A DNA stretch of 64,000 nt from Powellomyces hirtus (Eukaryota > Chytridiomycota > Chytridiomycetes > Spizellomycetales > Powellomycetaceae), in NCBI GenBank assembly GCA_025526995.1, contig JAHLKG010000001.1, positions 1 to 64,000 on the forward strand. Direction: 5' to 3'. Below the pieces are notes generated by a model. It saw nothing but the letters and a program-made list of their open reading frames with translations. It was not told the DNA's origin and made no database searches. Every line of letters begins with the position of its first letter. Position 1 is the stretch's first letter. Position numbers and translations under genes: made by a program. Below are positions 35,678 through 46,900 of this stretch, one piece after another.

Positions 35678-35929
35678 GGCTGTTGACTGTTGTTCTTGGG
35701 TCTCGTGGTTTTCCGCTAGCGGAAATGTCAATGTCAAAACGAAACATGCGTGGAAAAGGCAACTCGGAAATTTCAGCGTCGCTGCTTACTCAGCAAAAAA
35801 AGCGCCCGATATGAGCTAGCCAGCCACAGAGAGCACATGAAGCATGAGCAGCAAATTCAGTATTACTTGGGGTTCAGTGTCAATAACAAAAAACTATGTA
35901 CATTATCCTAACAACTAAATGTCCACTTC

Positions 35930-38900
35930 TTATGTCTGTACAGCAGCCGGGTTGATGGTGATACTCTTTGTCGTGTTGTCAGTCTAAAAACCAGAAAGGA
36001 GGAATCGTGAGCCATTGATCAACCCATTCATCATTTCAAACTCCCTTTCCGAAGCGCTTTGCTTACCTTGTAAATACCAACGAGGCGATCCGCCAGCTCA
36101 AACATGTTGTTCCGCAGACTGATGATCACAAACTGCGCGTTCTTTGTGCGTTCTTTGATGTAGTTTGCGACGATGGACACGTTTCGGAAATCAAGCGCGG
36201 CATCGATCTCGTCCATAACGTAGAGCGGGGTCGGTTTGAAGTGGTGCAGGGCAAAGACCAGTGCCAACGAACTCAGAGTCTAGGAGGCGTACATTCAGCT
36301 TATCGTAAAATGCAGTTAATGAGACGACAACATCGTGCTTACCTTCTCACCGCCGGAGAGGTTGGATATATTCTTCCAACTCTTCTTTGGCGGCATCACG
36401 CTGAAGATGATACCTTCCGAGAACGGGTCCAAGCTGTCCACAAGTTCCAGCTCTGCATTTCCGCCAAGCGTAATCATCTATTCAACAAAGCCTCATGAGT
36501 GCGCTGAAGAAAGTTGGGGCTGATGGATTGCAAGCGCACCTGGTACATCTCCTTGAGCTTTTGCGAGATCATCGTAAAACCTTCCATAAACTCCGCCAGT
36601 CTTGTCGTCCTCAAATCGTCGAGCTGCTTCTTTGCTTGGTCCCGGGTCATTGTCATCTCGTCAAGGTCCTTTGCTCGGGCGAGATACGCGTCCAATTTCT
36701 GCTTGTACTCGGCGAGCACACTCAAATTTGGTGTTCCCTCGTCCAGTTTGGCTGAGTAGGGTGTTAGCAAAAGGGTACTTATGACGCAAAGTCACCATGA
36801 AACACATTGTACCTTGCAGGACAGAAATCTCTTTCTCAATTGCCGATTTATCCAAGGCTTCGACGTCTTCATCCGTGAGCTCCTGTAACTCGGTCACTTC
36901 GTCTTCCTCTTCAAAGCTGTTCAAACGGGAATGATCAACAGGTAAACAGCCAATCACATAATTGCAATTCTTATCTTACCCAGTGACTTGTATCCGAAGG
37001 TTGGTGTCAATTTCCTTCCGGTAGTACTTTCGTTGTGCAACCTTTTGCGCGACGATCTTCTTGGCATTTTCCAGTTGAGCTTTCACCTCAATCTGCAAAG
37101 ATAGCCACTGATGAATACAGTCCGACATAGTTTCACAACTCATCCCTCTTTTGTCCCACCTCGAGTTTGCGCATCTCGTTCACAGCGTCGGTTCTTTCGT
37201 CCAAGGCACGTTTAATTTCCTCGAGCTGCGCCTCTTTCTCGTCCAATACCTGAAACAGACGCGGCTTAAGGTCAATTCTCTTGCACGAACTACCTAAGAC
37301 AAGCTACGCGTGTACACCTTTTGTGCTTCTCGAACTTTCTCAGTGACTTGCGCAGCCGCCGCCCTTTGCTGTTCAAGAGCATCGCCAATCTCTTCCATCT
37401 CAGATTCGGTACTCTCGAGTTCCCGGTCGTTCTTTTCTATACTTTTCAGCAACTTTGCCAGCGCCTTGTCGCGCGCCGTTCGCTCGACTTGCAGCTTGGT
37501 CATTCGCGCGCTGTTGAGGGCGAGCTGCTCGTTGATGCTGTCCACCTTGGCGTGCTGCGTTCTCAGGCGCACTCCACCGACTTCCAGGATCTTTTGTTGC
37601 AGCGCTGCAATTTCCTCCTCGATCTTTGTTGTGCTGACCTGCAGCTTGCCTATTTCCTTTGTGGCAGTGTCTATTATGGATTCTAGCTCGTCGCGACGAG
37701 CTATATCTTCTTTGCTAGGTCCCTGATGACGGCTCCTGAGGCACAATAGATGAGCTTTAACGCACACCGTGACCAGATGGGCGGGAAGACCTTACTTGAT
37801 CGTTTCTGCGTGATCTTCCGCGTCCACAAGACTCTCTTTAAGAGATTTCAGATCCATCTTTAGCTTCTGCACTTCGACAGCGCTATCCGCCAAAGCTTTT
37901 TTGCTTTCTTCCAACTGTTCCTCCAAAGCCTTTCGTTTCTCGACAGTCTTTTGTATGTTTGCTTCAGCATTATCGCGTTCCGCCTCCAGCCGGGCAACCT
38001 GCTGTTGGGTCACGCCATCTTCCGCAAACTTGGAGCTCATTCCACCCCGTTTCACTGTGTTTCCTCCGCCGCTCATTGTTCCAGAAATATCAATAAGCTG
38101 TCCATCCAACGTAACCACCTTGTATCGTTTCGACTGTCCGAAAGCAATACGGTTCGCTTCTGGCAGATTCGTCGCGACTAAAGTGTCTCTCAATCCATGA
38201 TAAAAGGCCGGGGCATATTTGGGGTGCTTTGGCTTGATTAGGTCAAATAAACGGGGAACGTTCTTTGGTGTTTGTATTGGGGATGTGTCCCAGTTGGTGA
38301 GCTTGTCGAGACATATGAAGGTGGCTCTACCCAAACTCTGCTTCCGCAAGAACTCGATGCATTTTTGTCCCGCTTCCACCGTGTCGACAACGATCGAATC
38401 CAACGCGCCACATGCTGTAGTCACAGCGACATCATATTTGTCGTCAATCACACCGAGATCTCCCAAACGTCCCTATTGAGATAAATATCTTAGCTTCGCT
38501 TATGTCTGGAGCCTGTCAAGTAGCGCAAGAGTCACCTACGCATATCCCCTGGATGCGACCAGTGTGGCTTTGTTGCATCAAATGTGTGTGCACCTTGCCA
38601 CGATTTTGCGCTGCTTGCAGCGTGACCTTTGCATCATCTGCACTTGCTCGACACTTTGTGACCTTCTTTCGCAGTTCCGTCTCGGCCTTGACACATTCAG
38701 CTAGTTTGGATTCGATGGTTTTTTCCTGATGGGTCATCTCTTGCCGTTCAGCTTCGAACGTCTTCAGCTGTTGCTTCTTCTCTCCATAGTGCGCTCGAAG
38801 CTCGAGTACTTTATGTTCAGCGTCTTTCAAAGCCGTTTTGGAAGCGGTGATCTTGGAGTCCAAGATGTCGCGTTCTGACTGAGCAACATCGAGCCCCGCC

Positions 38901-40506
38901 TGCTTTTCGTTGATGCGCTGCATCCAGGGGCCGAGTTCTTCCTGTTTCTGCTCAATCGCTTTCTGAAAGACCTCGGTCTTTCCTTTCAAGCTCTCCCGGA
39001 TCTCCTCCAACGTTGTTTCCTCGACAACAAGTCTGGCAGCGAGAGTCTCCGCCTCCGCACTCGCCTTCTGCATGTCAGAATCGAAATTCTGGATCCAGGT
39101 TTCATTCTCGGATCGTTCCAGGCTTTCCTTGTGGATGGACGCTGAAAGCTTCTTCTTTTTCTTCTGCAGGTGCGTCTCCTTTTCCTTCATCTCGACCTCG
39201 GCGCGGTCATACTTCTGTAGCTCATCCTTCACTGCTGCTGCTTTTTTCGTGATGGTGTCAAACTCCTTTTGTATCGCGTGGTGATCTTTCTCGAGCGTTT
39301 TGACTTCATCCAAAAGATCCTTGTGCTTTTCCCGTTCGTCCTCCAGATGCTGGTTCAGCGCTTCAACAGCCTCCTCGTTAGTTTTGACCTCAGCTGTGCA
39401 CTCGGCCATGTTGATGTGGAAGAGCTCGTTTTTCCGATGCGTCAACATGTTTTCCGTTCGGATAAAGGCTTCTGCTTCGTCTTTCTTGGCTTCTAATGAA
39501 TTCTTGTCTTTCTCAACAAATTTGAGTCGGTTAAGCTTTTCCGTGCGTTCCTCGTTCAGCTGGTCCAACCGTATGCTGGCATCATCAATGGGCTGCTTGT
39601 ACCGCGATGTTCCGATGATATCCTCCAAATACTCCAGTAGCCCGTCCTCATGTTCATTTTGCGCTTTTGGTTTCATCAAAGCAATCGATTCTACTTCGCC
39701 CTAAGTTCGTTGTAAGCAAATAATTCATCGGTGTGACATCTAGCGTTGGCCTCCTACCTGCAGGATCAAGAATCGCTTATGGTCAAGATCAACCCCTTTG
39801 TTCTTGAGTAAAGTAGTAACTTCCGTGAAAGTACTCGTGCGTTCATTGATGCGGTATATGCTTTTGTCGGTACCCTTCTCTGTACTCGCCCGCTCCACCG
39901 TGCGTGATATCACCAGCTCTGACCGCGGTACGACCTGAAACGAATCTGGTCCGGGCTGTCGATGTCATAGAAGCTGCGTGAGTCCTACATTCTCGATCGC
40001 TGGCAAGCACGCTTTCCCTTCCCTACCAAGTCGACGATTTCCTGGAAGTAAACCTCCACACTGCAGAAGGTCAAGTTTTGCTGGTGCGTCGAGTTGTGAA
40101 TTAGCTCCGAGAGTTTCCCCTGTCTCATCTTCTTGGCTTTGAAACCAAAGACAAACAGCAGCGAGTCAATCACGTTTGACTTTCCAGAACCGTTTGGGCC
40201 GACGATCGAAGTGAAGGACTGCCGAGAAAACGTTGTTTGCATACGACGACCTTTGCCCACCTCGACGGTCAGTTTCGAACCCACCTTGTGAAAAGGTCCA
40301 ATCTCGACAACTCCAGCATACGACTTGAAGTTCCTTAAAACCATCTTCGAAATCATCAGACGAGGACGAGCCTCTTCGTCCGTCTTGACCGGCCGTGCTG
40401 ATTGCGTCGAGTGGCGGGGATGCTGGCTTGGCTTTGGCTCGTTCCTCGTGGGTTGGGAGTTTGGAACTGCATTGTGATCGCCTGCTGGATCTACATGGGA
40501 TAGCAT
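35930..40506 (-). CDS. SMC4: Condensin subunit SMC4
   Basis: Twelve exons (40506-40027, 39955-39758, 39700-38540, 38472-37796, 37735-37318, 37249-37160, 37092-36980, 36916-36813, 36751-36540, 36477-36343, 36279-36067, 35983-35930) give about 1284 residues, close to human SMC4. The head shows Walker A GPNGSGKSN, the SMC4-type YINERTSxFTEVT-like stretch (RINERTSTFTEVTTLL) and VDLDHKRFLILQGEVE. Two long coiled coils flank the hinge (GRLGDLGVIDDKYDVAVTTA ... SGTMSGGGN). The C-terminal head has NLSGGEKTLSSLAL and Walker B PLYVMDEIDAALDFRN. SMC4 pairs with SMC2 in condensin to compact mitotic chromosomes. The first exon starts at MLSHVDPAG; its N-terminal 45 residues are poorly conserved, so the start is the least certain part. 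The last exon encodes only 17 residues. Confidence 0.96.
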
Positions 40507-41375
40507 GGCGAGCTGATGAGTGCCCTGTGTAATTCTCTGCGAAAACTTTCGCAGGAATGTGTGGCGTGGGAGATAGCACTCTGCCTTGACAGTGGGAAGA
40601 CACCTGCGCGATGATGGTTTCGGACACAACTTCGTGAACGATCGGACACCGTGGCTTGCACCTAAATTCACATTGTGAATCCATACTGAAATGGAAAACT
40701 GTATATTCACACGATTTGACTAAACTACGCAGCAATATGCAGAACAGATCAAGCCCTCAAGACGCATTTGACAGTCAGCTTGCCAGCGGATGCAATAGTT
40801 AGGGCCAGGACCTCTGCTCGCTGGCACATCAAAATGGGTACTGACTCTATAGTCTTTATCTGCATGTCAATTGGGGCCGCACTTTTTGGACCACCTCTGA
40901 TGGCACTTGAAGCGATGCGAGATGAATAATTCTCATGGACAGGTCATGTTTCGTGTCCATGAGGCAGGCCACCGAGGAGCACGAGAATGAAAAGGAACTG
41001 GCAAATGCCGCGTTCGGTCTTGGGCCAACGCCCTGCCGCGCCACAGGATCGATGGAGTACACAGCCGCCTCGGCTACGTGTACTCCCCCTATGTTACGCC
41101 GGGCGGTAGTTTACAACGTCGAGACCGCGTTTGAGATAATACAAGGTTATCAGCAGGGAAACCTTGCTCATTTCCGGCTTTGTCCAAAACATACGGAGGG
41201 TTTCAGTGTAAATCAGTCAACATAAACATAGAAGATACACCTCCAAGATAAAGTGCTTGCGCATCATCCGCCTGGTCCACCCTATCTCAGTCCCACATGA
41301 TTACATCCTCCGCAAAGGAACAACAAGAGTGATAGTTACAACAAGGACACAAGCTGGACATGCTAGTGACAAAGG
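40507..41375. other. S MC4 promoter / MAPKK 3' flank
   Basis: Both neighbours are on the minus strand. The region contains a strong hairpin (41054-41086). A 96-codon plus-strand frame starting at 40935 has no family features and is not supported. Confidence 0.5.
41054..41086. repeat. Near-perfect hairpin, 33 nt
   Basis: The arms GGAGTACAC and GTGTACTCC pair perfectly. Inside them AGCCG pairs with CGGCT around a 3-nt loop (CCT), with an AC bulge on one side. This gives a 14-bp stem in intergenic DNA. It may act as a 3'-end or cruciform element, or be a chance palindrome. Confidence 0.7.
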
Positions 41376-42841
41376 TTAAGCGACTGGATGAATCTGGGCT
41401 AATGTGGTCTGCTCCAATTGCTGTTGGTCCGCGGCTCTCGCATTTTTCTTTTCCAACGCACTCGTCACCCAAGCACCCATATCCACCTCTTCAGTCTCGA
41501 ACCGGCGAAGCCATGGGGTATCCTGCAATTCATAGCGCAAAAGGTGGACATATCAGCATAAACCGCAGAGCACCGCAATCGACAAAGCTCGACAGTACCA
41601 GCAGCTGAGCATAAGTTGGTCGCTCCGTCGGTACTTTGTTCAGACACTTTGCAACAAAGTCTCGGCAATCTTGCGAGAACTTGTCGCTCGGAAGCTCCGG
41701 AGGAGCGCCGTTGACGATGGCAGAAAGTTGCGCGAAAACCGAATCAAACTTCCCGCCTCCGTAAGGATACCGCCCGAGAGCCAGCTCGACCAGCGATAGG
41801 CCCAAGGACCATATATCTGATTGCACGGTGTAGGTGCTGGCGGTGGCAGTTGTGATGCGTTCCGGCTGTAAAAGTGTATCGAAGGCTCAGTCATCAGAAG
41901 TCTCAAAAGTCGTTTGATTCGGTGCGGTTACACTTACTGCCATGTAGCTCTGACATCCGATATTCGTCTTTGCAAGTGACTGTTCCAGTTGGCCACTCAC
42001 ACCAAAGTCGCACAGCTTCACATCTCCTTTCGAGTTCACGAGCACGTTGGTCGGTTTCACATCTCGATGAATGATTGCCAGCTCATCCTTCAAAAATTTT
42101 AATCCTTTCACCATCTAAGCAGAGACTTCTAGTTGAGTAGAGCGTCCGCGGTGCAAGGGGAACTTGTGACTCAAAAGGTCTCACCGAAAGGGTGATTTTC
42201 GCCAGAACCGGTTCTGGAACACCATCTCCGTAAAGTTTGTCCAAAGATCCAGCATCCATGTATTCCATGCAGTAGTAAACGCATGACTCGATGAAGAAAG
42301 CGCCGTAAAACTCGACAATACATGGACTTTGTGATTTATGCAGAACGTCCAGCTCCATCAGAATTTGATTCAGCTTTGTCTGGTCCAGTTCAAGGCGGAT
42401 CTCCTTCATGGCTTCATAGTGACAAAAGATTGATGAGTTTTATCATGTCGCTCATAAATCGCGCAAATGCGTCGTGCCGTACCCATTGTTACGCTAGTAG
42501 GTACGTGATGCACCTTTTGGACGACACCGTATTGCCCTTTCCCCAACTCCTCTAACAGCATGAGCTCGTTCATGTTGATTTTATAAGAGTTTCCATTCGT
42601 GAAATCAACTCCTGACGCGTGAAGTACGGCTTTTCCGTTAAAGTTTAGTCGTCCACTCGGATCACTAAAGAAAAACAGGATGTCAGCGCAGGAACACGAT
42701 ACTGAACAAGGTTCCCACGTACACAAATTTAGCAAAATTGGCGAAAGGGCTGGCGAATGTTCCCAGCTGGGAAAGCGTCATTGGCTTGTCCAATTTGAAT
42801 TTTGGGTGCATGCGACGCCCGGAGAGATTTGGAGGATTCAT
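41376..42841 (-). CDS. PBS2: MAP kinase kinase of Pbs2/Wis1 (HOG pathway) type
   Basis: Six exons (42841-42723, 42664-42483, 42411-42185, 42114-41938, 41865-41599, 41522-41376) give about 372 residues. The N-terminal [16 protein letters not shown] and [10 protein letters not shown] match the segment just before the kinase domain in Pbs2. The kinase shows the ATP loop [26 protein letters not shown] and DFGVSGQ. The activation loop is [18 protein letters not shown], with the Ser/Thr phospho-acceptor pair SxxxT. Pbs2 relays osmotic stress from MAPKKKs to Hog1. The protein is much shorter than yeast Pbs2 (about 670 residues), lacking the long N-terminal docking region. The frame stays open upstream of ATG 42841 for about 490 nt, so an upstream spliced exon may exist. 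A candidate acceptor lies in the inverted-repeat arm at 42911-42978. Confidence 0.93.
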
Positions 42842-42910
42842 TGTCGAGGGCGAGGTGTGGGCGACAAAGTAGTTGCCAGGAGAAGCAATCTTCACAGGCG
42901 GCAGGTAGAT

Positions 42911-42978
42911 CTGGGTACTATGATGTGAAGCTCCGGAATGGGCTCGCAAGGTGCTGAAAAAGAGGCAGAGAATTGGCG
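42911..42978 (+). repeat. Inverted repeat, left arm
   Basis: This segment is the reverse complement of 43447-43512 with about three mismatches over 67 bp. Read toward PBS2 (minus strand), it contains a pyrimidine tract ending TTTTTCAG and a second potential acceptor CACATCATAG, so it may hold a 5' UTR splice acceptor. Confidence 0.9.
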
Positions 42979-43118
42979 TAGACTCTGGATGACTGGCGAA
43001 TATGTTCCAAGAGAAAGGCTGTGCGGGATTGGCACTCGAAATTAAGAAATATAGTACAAGCTCTGGGCTAAGTGTCTGTCGGAAGCAAACACAAGGAGCC
43101 GTGGCAGGTGATGGAAAG

Positions 43119-43137
43119 CCTAACCCTAACCCTAAGG
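43119..43137 (+). promoter_or_regulatory. Telomere-like repeat (CCCTAA units) inside the inverted-repeat interval
   Basis: Almost three tandem CCCTAA units, the complement of the TTAGGG fungal telomere repeat. Such motifs (telo-boxes) bind Tbf1-like factors in some fungal promoters. It could equally be a short interstitial telomeric scar. Confidence 0.8.
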
Positions 43138-43282
43138 AGGTGATGCTGATGCGCCTGTACCGTGAATCGGAATCAGCAGAGACTGGCGCCGTGGGGGTTT
43201 GGGCGGATGGGAAGTTTGCGGGACGGGGGTGGTATATTTTTTGAGGGTTTTTCGGTGGGGATAGCAGGGCAAGGTAGCGGGG

Positions 43283-43306
43283 CTGACTGACTGACTGACT
43301 CACTGA
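43283..43306 (+). repeat. GACT tetranucleotide tract
   Basis: About four tandem CTGA/GACT units followed by CTCACTGAC. The tract includes a TGACTCA heptamer. A related CAGT tract occurs at about 43549-43564 on the other side of the right arm. Confidence 0.75.
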
Positions 43307-43446
43307 CGAGGGCTTTGACTGAAGGGGCAGCAAGTCGAAATCGGATCGAATCGGGACTGCGACTAGATCTATCCATGCGGCAAAAGGCCATAGATACTAA
43401 TGAATACTATTGGATAACGTCGATTAGATAGAGAGCCCCATGTCCC

Positions 43447-43512
43447 CCAATTCTCTGCCTCCTTTTCAGCACCTTGCGAGCCCATTCCGGAGCTTCACAT
43501 CATAGTCCCCAG
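43447..43512 (-). repeat. Inverted repeat, right arm
   Basis: Reverse complement of the left arm at 42911-42978. It lies about 470 bp upstream of the PDS5 start and is oriented so that its pyrimidine tract and AG face PDS5. Both divergent genes therefore have the same 67-bp module upstream in the same relative direction. Confidence 0.9.
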
Positions 43513-43979
43513 GATCCTCTCTTTCAGCTTCTGTTTGATCAGCACTCACTCAGTCAGTCAGTCTCTCAGAAGGAGCGTTTGTCGCCGCCACACTACATTC
43601 AGCATCTCTCGGTCCGCAGCTTGATGTATCCATTTGGGGTTAAAGTGGTGACTCACGCAGTGACCTCTTGGATGTGCCCTTCTCGTGTCCGGATTCCTCC
43701 CCCCCTTCGTCCTCCCCTAATTCTGAGGAAAAACAAAACTAAAATTGGACACATACACTACGACAATCATTTTTCACCGGCATACACTCTGCTCCAAAGG
43801 TTTACGGAACAGCGTCCATCCTCAGCACATCCTCAGGAGCAACATCAACGCCCGTCAGCCGCCACCAGCGCCACGCCACAGAGGGAAGAGATTCAGTCCG
43901 CCGTCGTCGTCCCTGACCTTGCGCGCCAACCAGCCTAACCCGTAGCCCCCGCTGCCTGCCGCGGGAGAAAGCCACAGAC

Positions 43980-46900
43980 ATGGAGGATCCATTCGGCTAC
44001 TCACCTGGCAGAGATACTCCCTCGCGCCGCGGTCTTAAGAAACTGAAATTCACCCAAAGGATTGTGCCATTGACGGTCGGAAAACCAATACCAACAGCGG
44101 AGCTGGTCACCAGACTGAAGGTGGGTTGAGGCCGAATCTGTTGCCAGCTCACGGATTTGGAACGGTCGATGGGGAGAGGATGCATGTTGCTGCTAGACTC
44201 GAGATGCTGGTGGACTGGACTCCGTGGGAGGAACTTGCATTTGCAGCATCGATGTTTGCGCGGACAAAACCAAATTTCATGACAATCAGCTGCTGGAAGA
44301 ATGGAATGATGAAAGTTTATCAATCGTCTTTGCACTCGTTTACAGAAACTGCATAATGATCTCGCCAACATGGAACAAGAAGATGTGGATACGCAATCTT
44401 TGATGACTGTACAGAAGGATCTGCGATCACCGTCCTTGATGTCGCACAAAGACAAGGGCGTAAAAGTCCTGACGGCATGCTGTTTGGCCGAGATCCTCAG
44501 GCTCTTTGCACCTGATGCGCCTTACAGTCAAAATCAGCTTCGGGTATTTATATTCTGTGGCCGCGCCTTCACTGTTCCACACTCTAACCCCGAATGGCCC
44601 TGCGATCCTTCAGGACATATTTGAGTTTTTTGCAAAGCAGCTACAAAATCTCAGCGACAAGGAAGGGCCATATTACAGCAAATACTTTGCGCTGCTTGAC
44701 AGTCTTTCCACCGTGAAGAGTGTGGTACTTGTTGCCGACCTCAATGCGGACGATCTTGTCATTGACTTTTTCAAGACGTTCTTTGACTTGCTCAAGTACG
44801 TTCGCGCAATATCCGTCCTCGCGGTCCACTAGCATTGCTCACCCAATGCATCTAGGTTCGATTTGGCAAAGCCAGTAACAATAGCAATGGTGGATATTCT
44901 GCAACAGCTCGTGGACGAGTGTCCCCATCTCCCGCAAGATGTGGTTGATACTATCTTGATGTATTTCCGAAAGCAAGAGGAAAGACCGAATGCCTACAAA
45001 CTGGCTACCGACCTGTGCAACGCATCCCCCGAAAGACTTCAGCGTTATGTCTGTCAGCATTTTACTGACGCCATTATGGCAGCTGGAAGGGGCTTCGCGG
45101 AAGACCATGAGGAGGAAGAATGGCGAGATGCGCACAAGTTGATACTGGAGATCAACCGCGCTGCCCCAGCAGTCCTTCTGAACGTGATCCCTCTCTTGGA
45201 CGAAGAACTCAAGCTAGAGGATGTAAACGTTCGTACCCTCGCTACAAATGTGTTGGGTGAGATGTTTTCCGTGCAGAGCTCTGTGCTCGCCAAGAAGTAT
45301 CCCCAAGTATGGAAATCTTGGCTGGGACGCAGAGTCGATAAGCACAGCTCGGTTCGCCTTGCCTGGTTGGCTTGGTGTCTCCCCCTGATTCGAAATCATC
45401 CGGAACTCGCACCGGAACTCGAAGCCTGTATGAAAGAGAAATGCATTGATCCAGACGAAAAGGTCCGAGCCGCTGTTCTGAAGGTAGTAGGGCAGCTCGA
45501 TGCTGCAACGGCGCACAACATTAGCCCTGAGCTCGTAAGTGCAGCTGGGGAACGATTAAGAGACAAAAAGGTCCTGGTCAGGGAGGCTGCGGTGGATGCG
45601 CTGTCGCAACTGTACAATCTCAAGTATGCAGAAGTTATCGACTCATCAACAGGGGAGGCCAGTGCTGAGCTGAAATACGGGTGGATACCCGGCGCCATTC
45701 TGGAAATGCTCTATATTGATGACGCCGACAACAAAGTGCTCGTAGAGAAGGCCCTTTACGACCAGATCTTCCCCCCAAATACTGATGACGCGATGCGCAC
45801 CGAGCGGCTCCTCAACGTCGTGGCATCGTGGTCGGAGAAACAGAGGAAGGCGTTTATGAATGTCCTGGATCGCCAAGCCAAAACGATGGAGGCAACGGCC
45901 GCTTTCGTAGACTATTGCGAAAAATTCAATGGCGGCGTTATGGACACTGGTTCAGATGAAACCGAGAAGCTCCTGTTGCAAATCATCACTTACATTGCAG
46001 CACGATTTCCGGATCCGAAAAAAGCCCAGGCACAACTCCAAAAGTTCTCCAAAGCGAATGATGGTCGAACTTACAAACTCTTGCGGAGTATCATGGACTT
46101 TCAGAGCGAATACAAGCCGCTGATAAAGAACATCAAAGAGCTTATCAAGCGTTTGGAGCAGCAAACCGGTGTAATGGAGACCTTTACGATTCTTTTGCGC
46201 CGCATCAGCCTCACGATCGTTGCGAAAAGCTCCATCTCTATCCTCATCGACAAGATTCAAACATCAAGACGGACAAAAGATGAAACGGCGATGCGACTCG
46301 GACAAACAGCAGAGAAGCTTTTGAAGGACATCTCCACCGTCTTCCCCGCTTTGTACCGCAGCAACCTGGAGCAATTCAAAGAGTTGCTCCATAGCCCAGA
46401 TGACACGCTTGTGGCCGACTCGTTAGAAGCTCTTGCTCGTTTTGCACGAGTATTTCCCGAAGAGGCTCCGCGAGACAGCGAATCCAAGGAGAGGCTGAAA
46501 AAGTTTGCCCTTGAAGGAACGCCAGCACAAGCAAAGAATGCCATCGCCGTTCTTGCGCACATGAGAGACGATTCGTTGAGAACTTGCGGCGAGGTTTTAG
46601 AGATCATAATGCAGAACCTGTCCTTTGACAACCAGAGTTTGATCACTCATCTCGCTGCCCTAGCGCAGCTTGCCCAAGACACGCCGGTGCTATTCGAAGC
46701 GCACTATCCTGCCGTCACAAACTTTGTCGTCAAAGACCTGCTGTTTGTAAATCGCCGAAAAAGACAGGTCGGCGACATTGATTGGGTCGAGTATGAAGAG
46801 CTCGAGCCAGAGGGAGTCATGAAGGTGATGGGCATCCGGATCCTCGTCAAGCGGCTGGTCGCCATCGCATCCGAAAGCAACGTGGATTCTGCGGTGCCCG

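Larger units (their letters stand above)
42842..43979. promoter_or_regulatory. Divergent promoter region between PBS2 and PDS5, with inverted repeats
   Basis: A 1.1-kb head-to-head spacer. It contains a 67-bp inverted repeat (arms about 470 bp apart), a telomere-like motif and GACT/CAGT simple repeats. Minus-strand and plus-strand frames across the two arms encode the same peptide (RAHSGASHHS), which follows simply from the inverted duplication. No independent gene is supported. Confidence 0.6.

Noticed and set aside
40935..41225. 96-codon plus-strand frame between SMC4 and the MAPKK
   Set aside because: No recognisable features; it spans the hairpin and lies in the SMC4 promoter.
43474..43938. 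154-codon plus-strand frame upstream of PDS5
   Set aside because: Its apparent similarity to the minus-strand frame upstream of PBS2 is produced by the inverted repeat itself, not by two related proteins.
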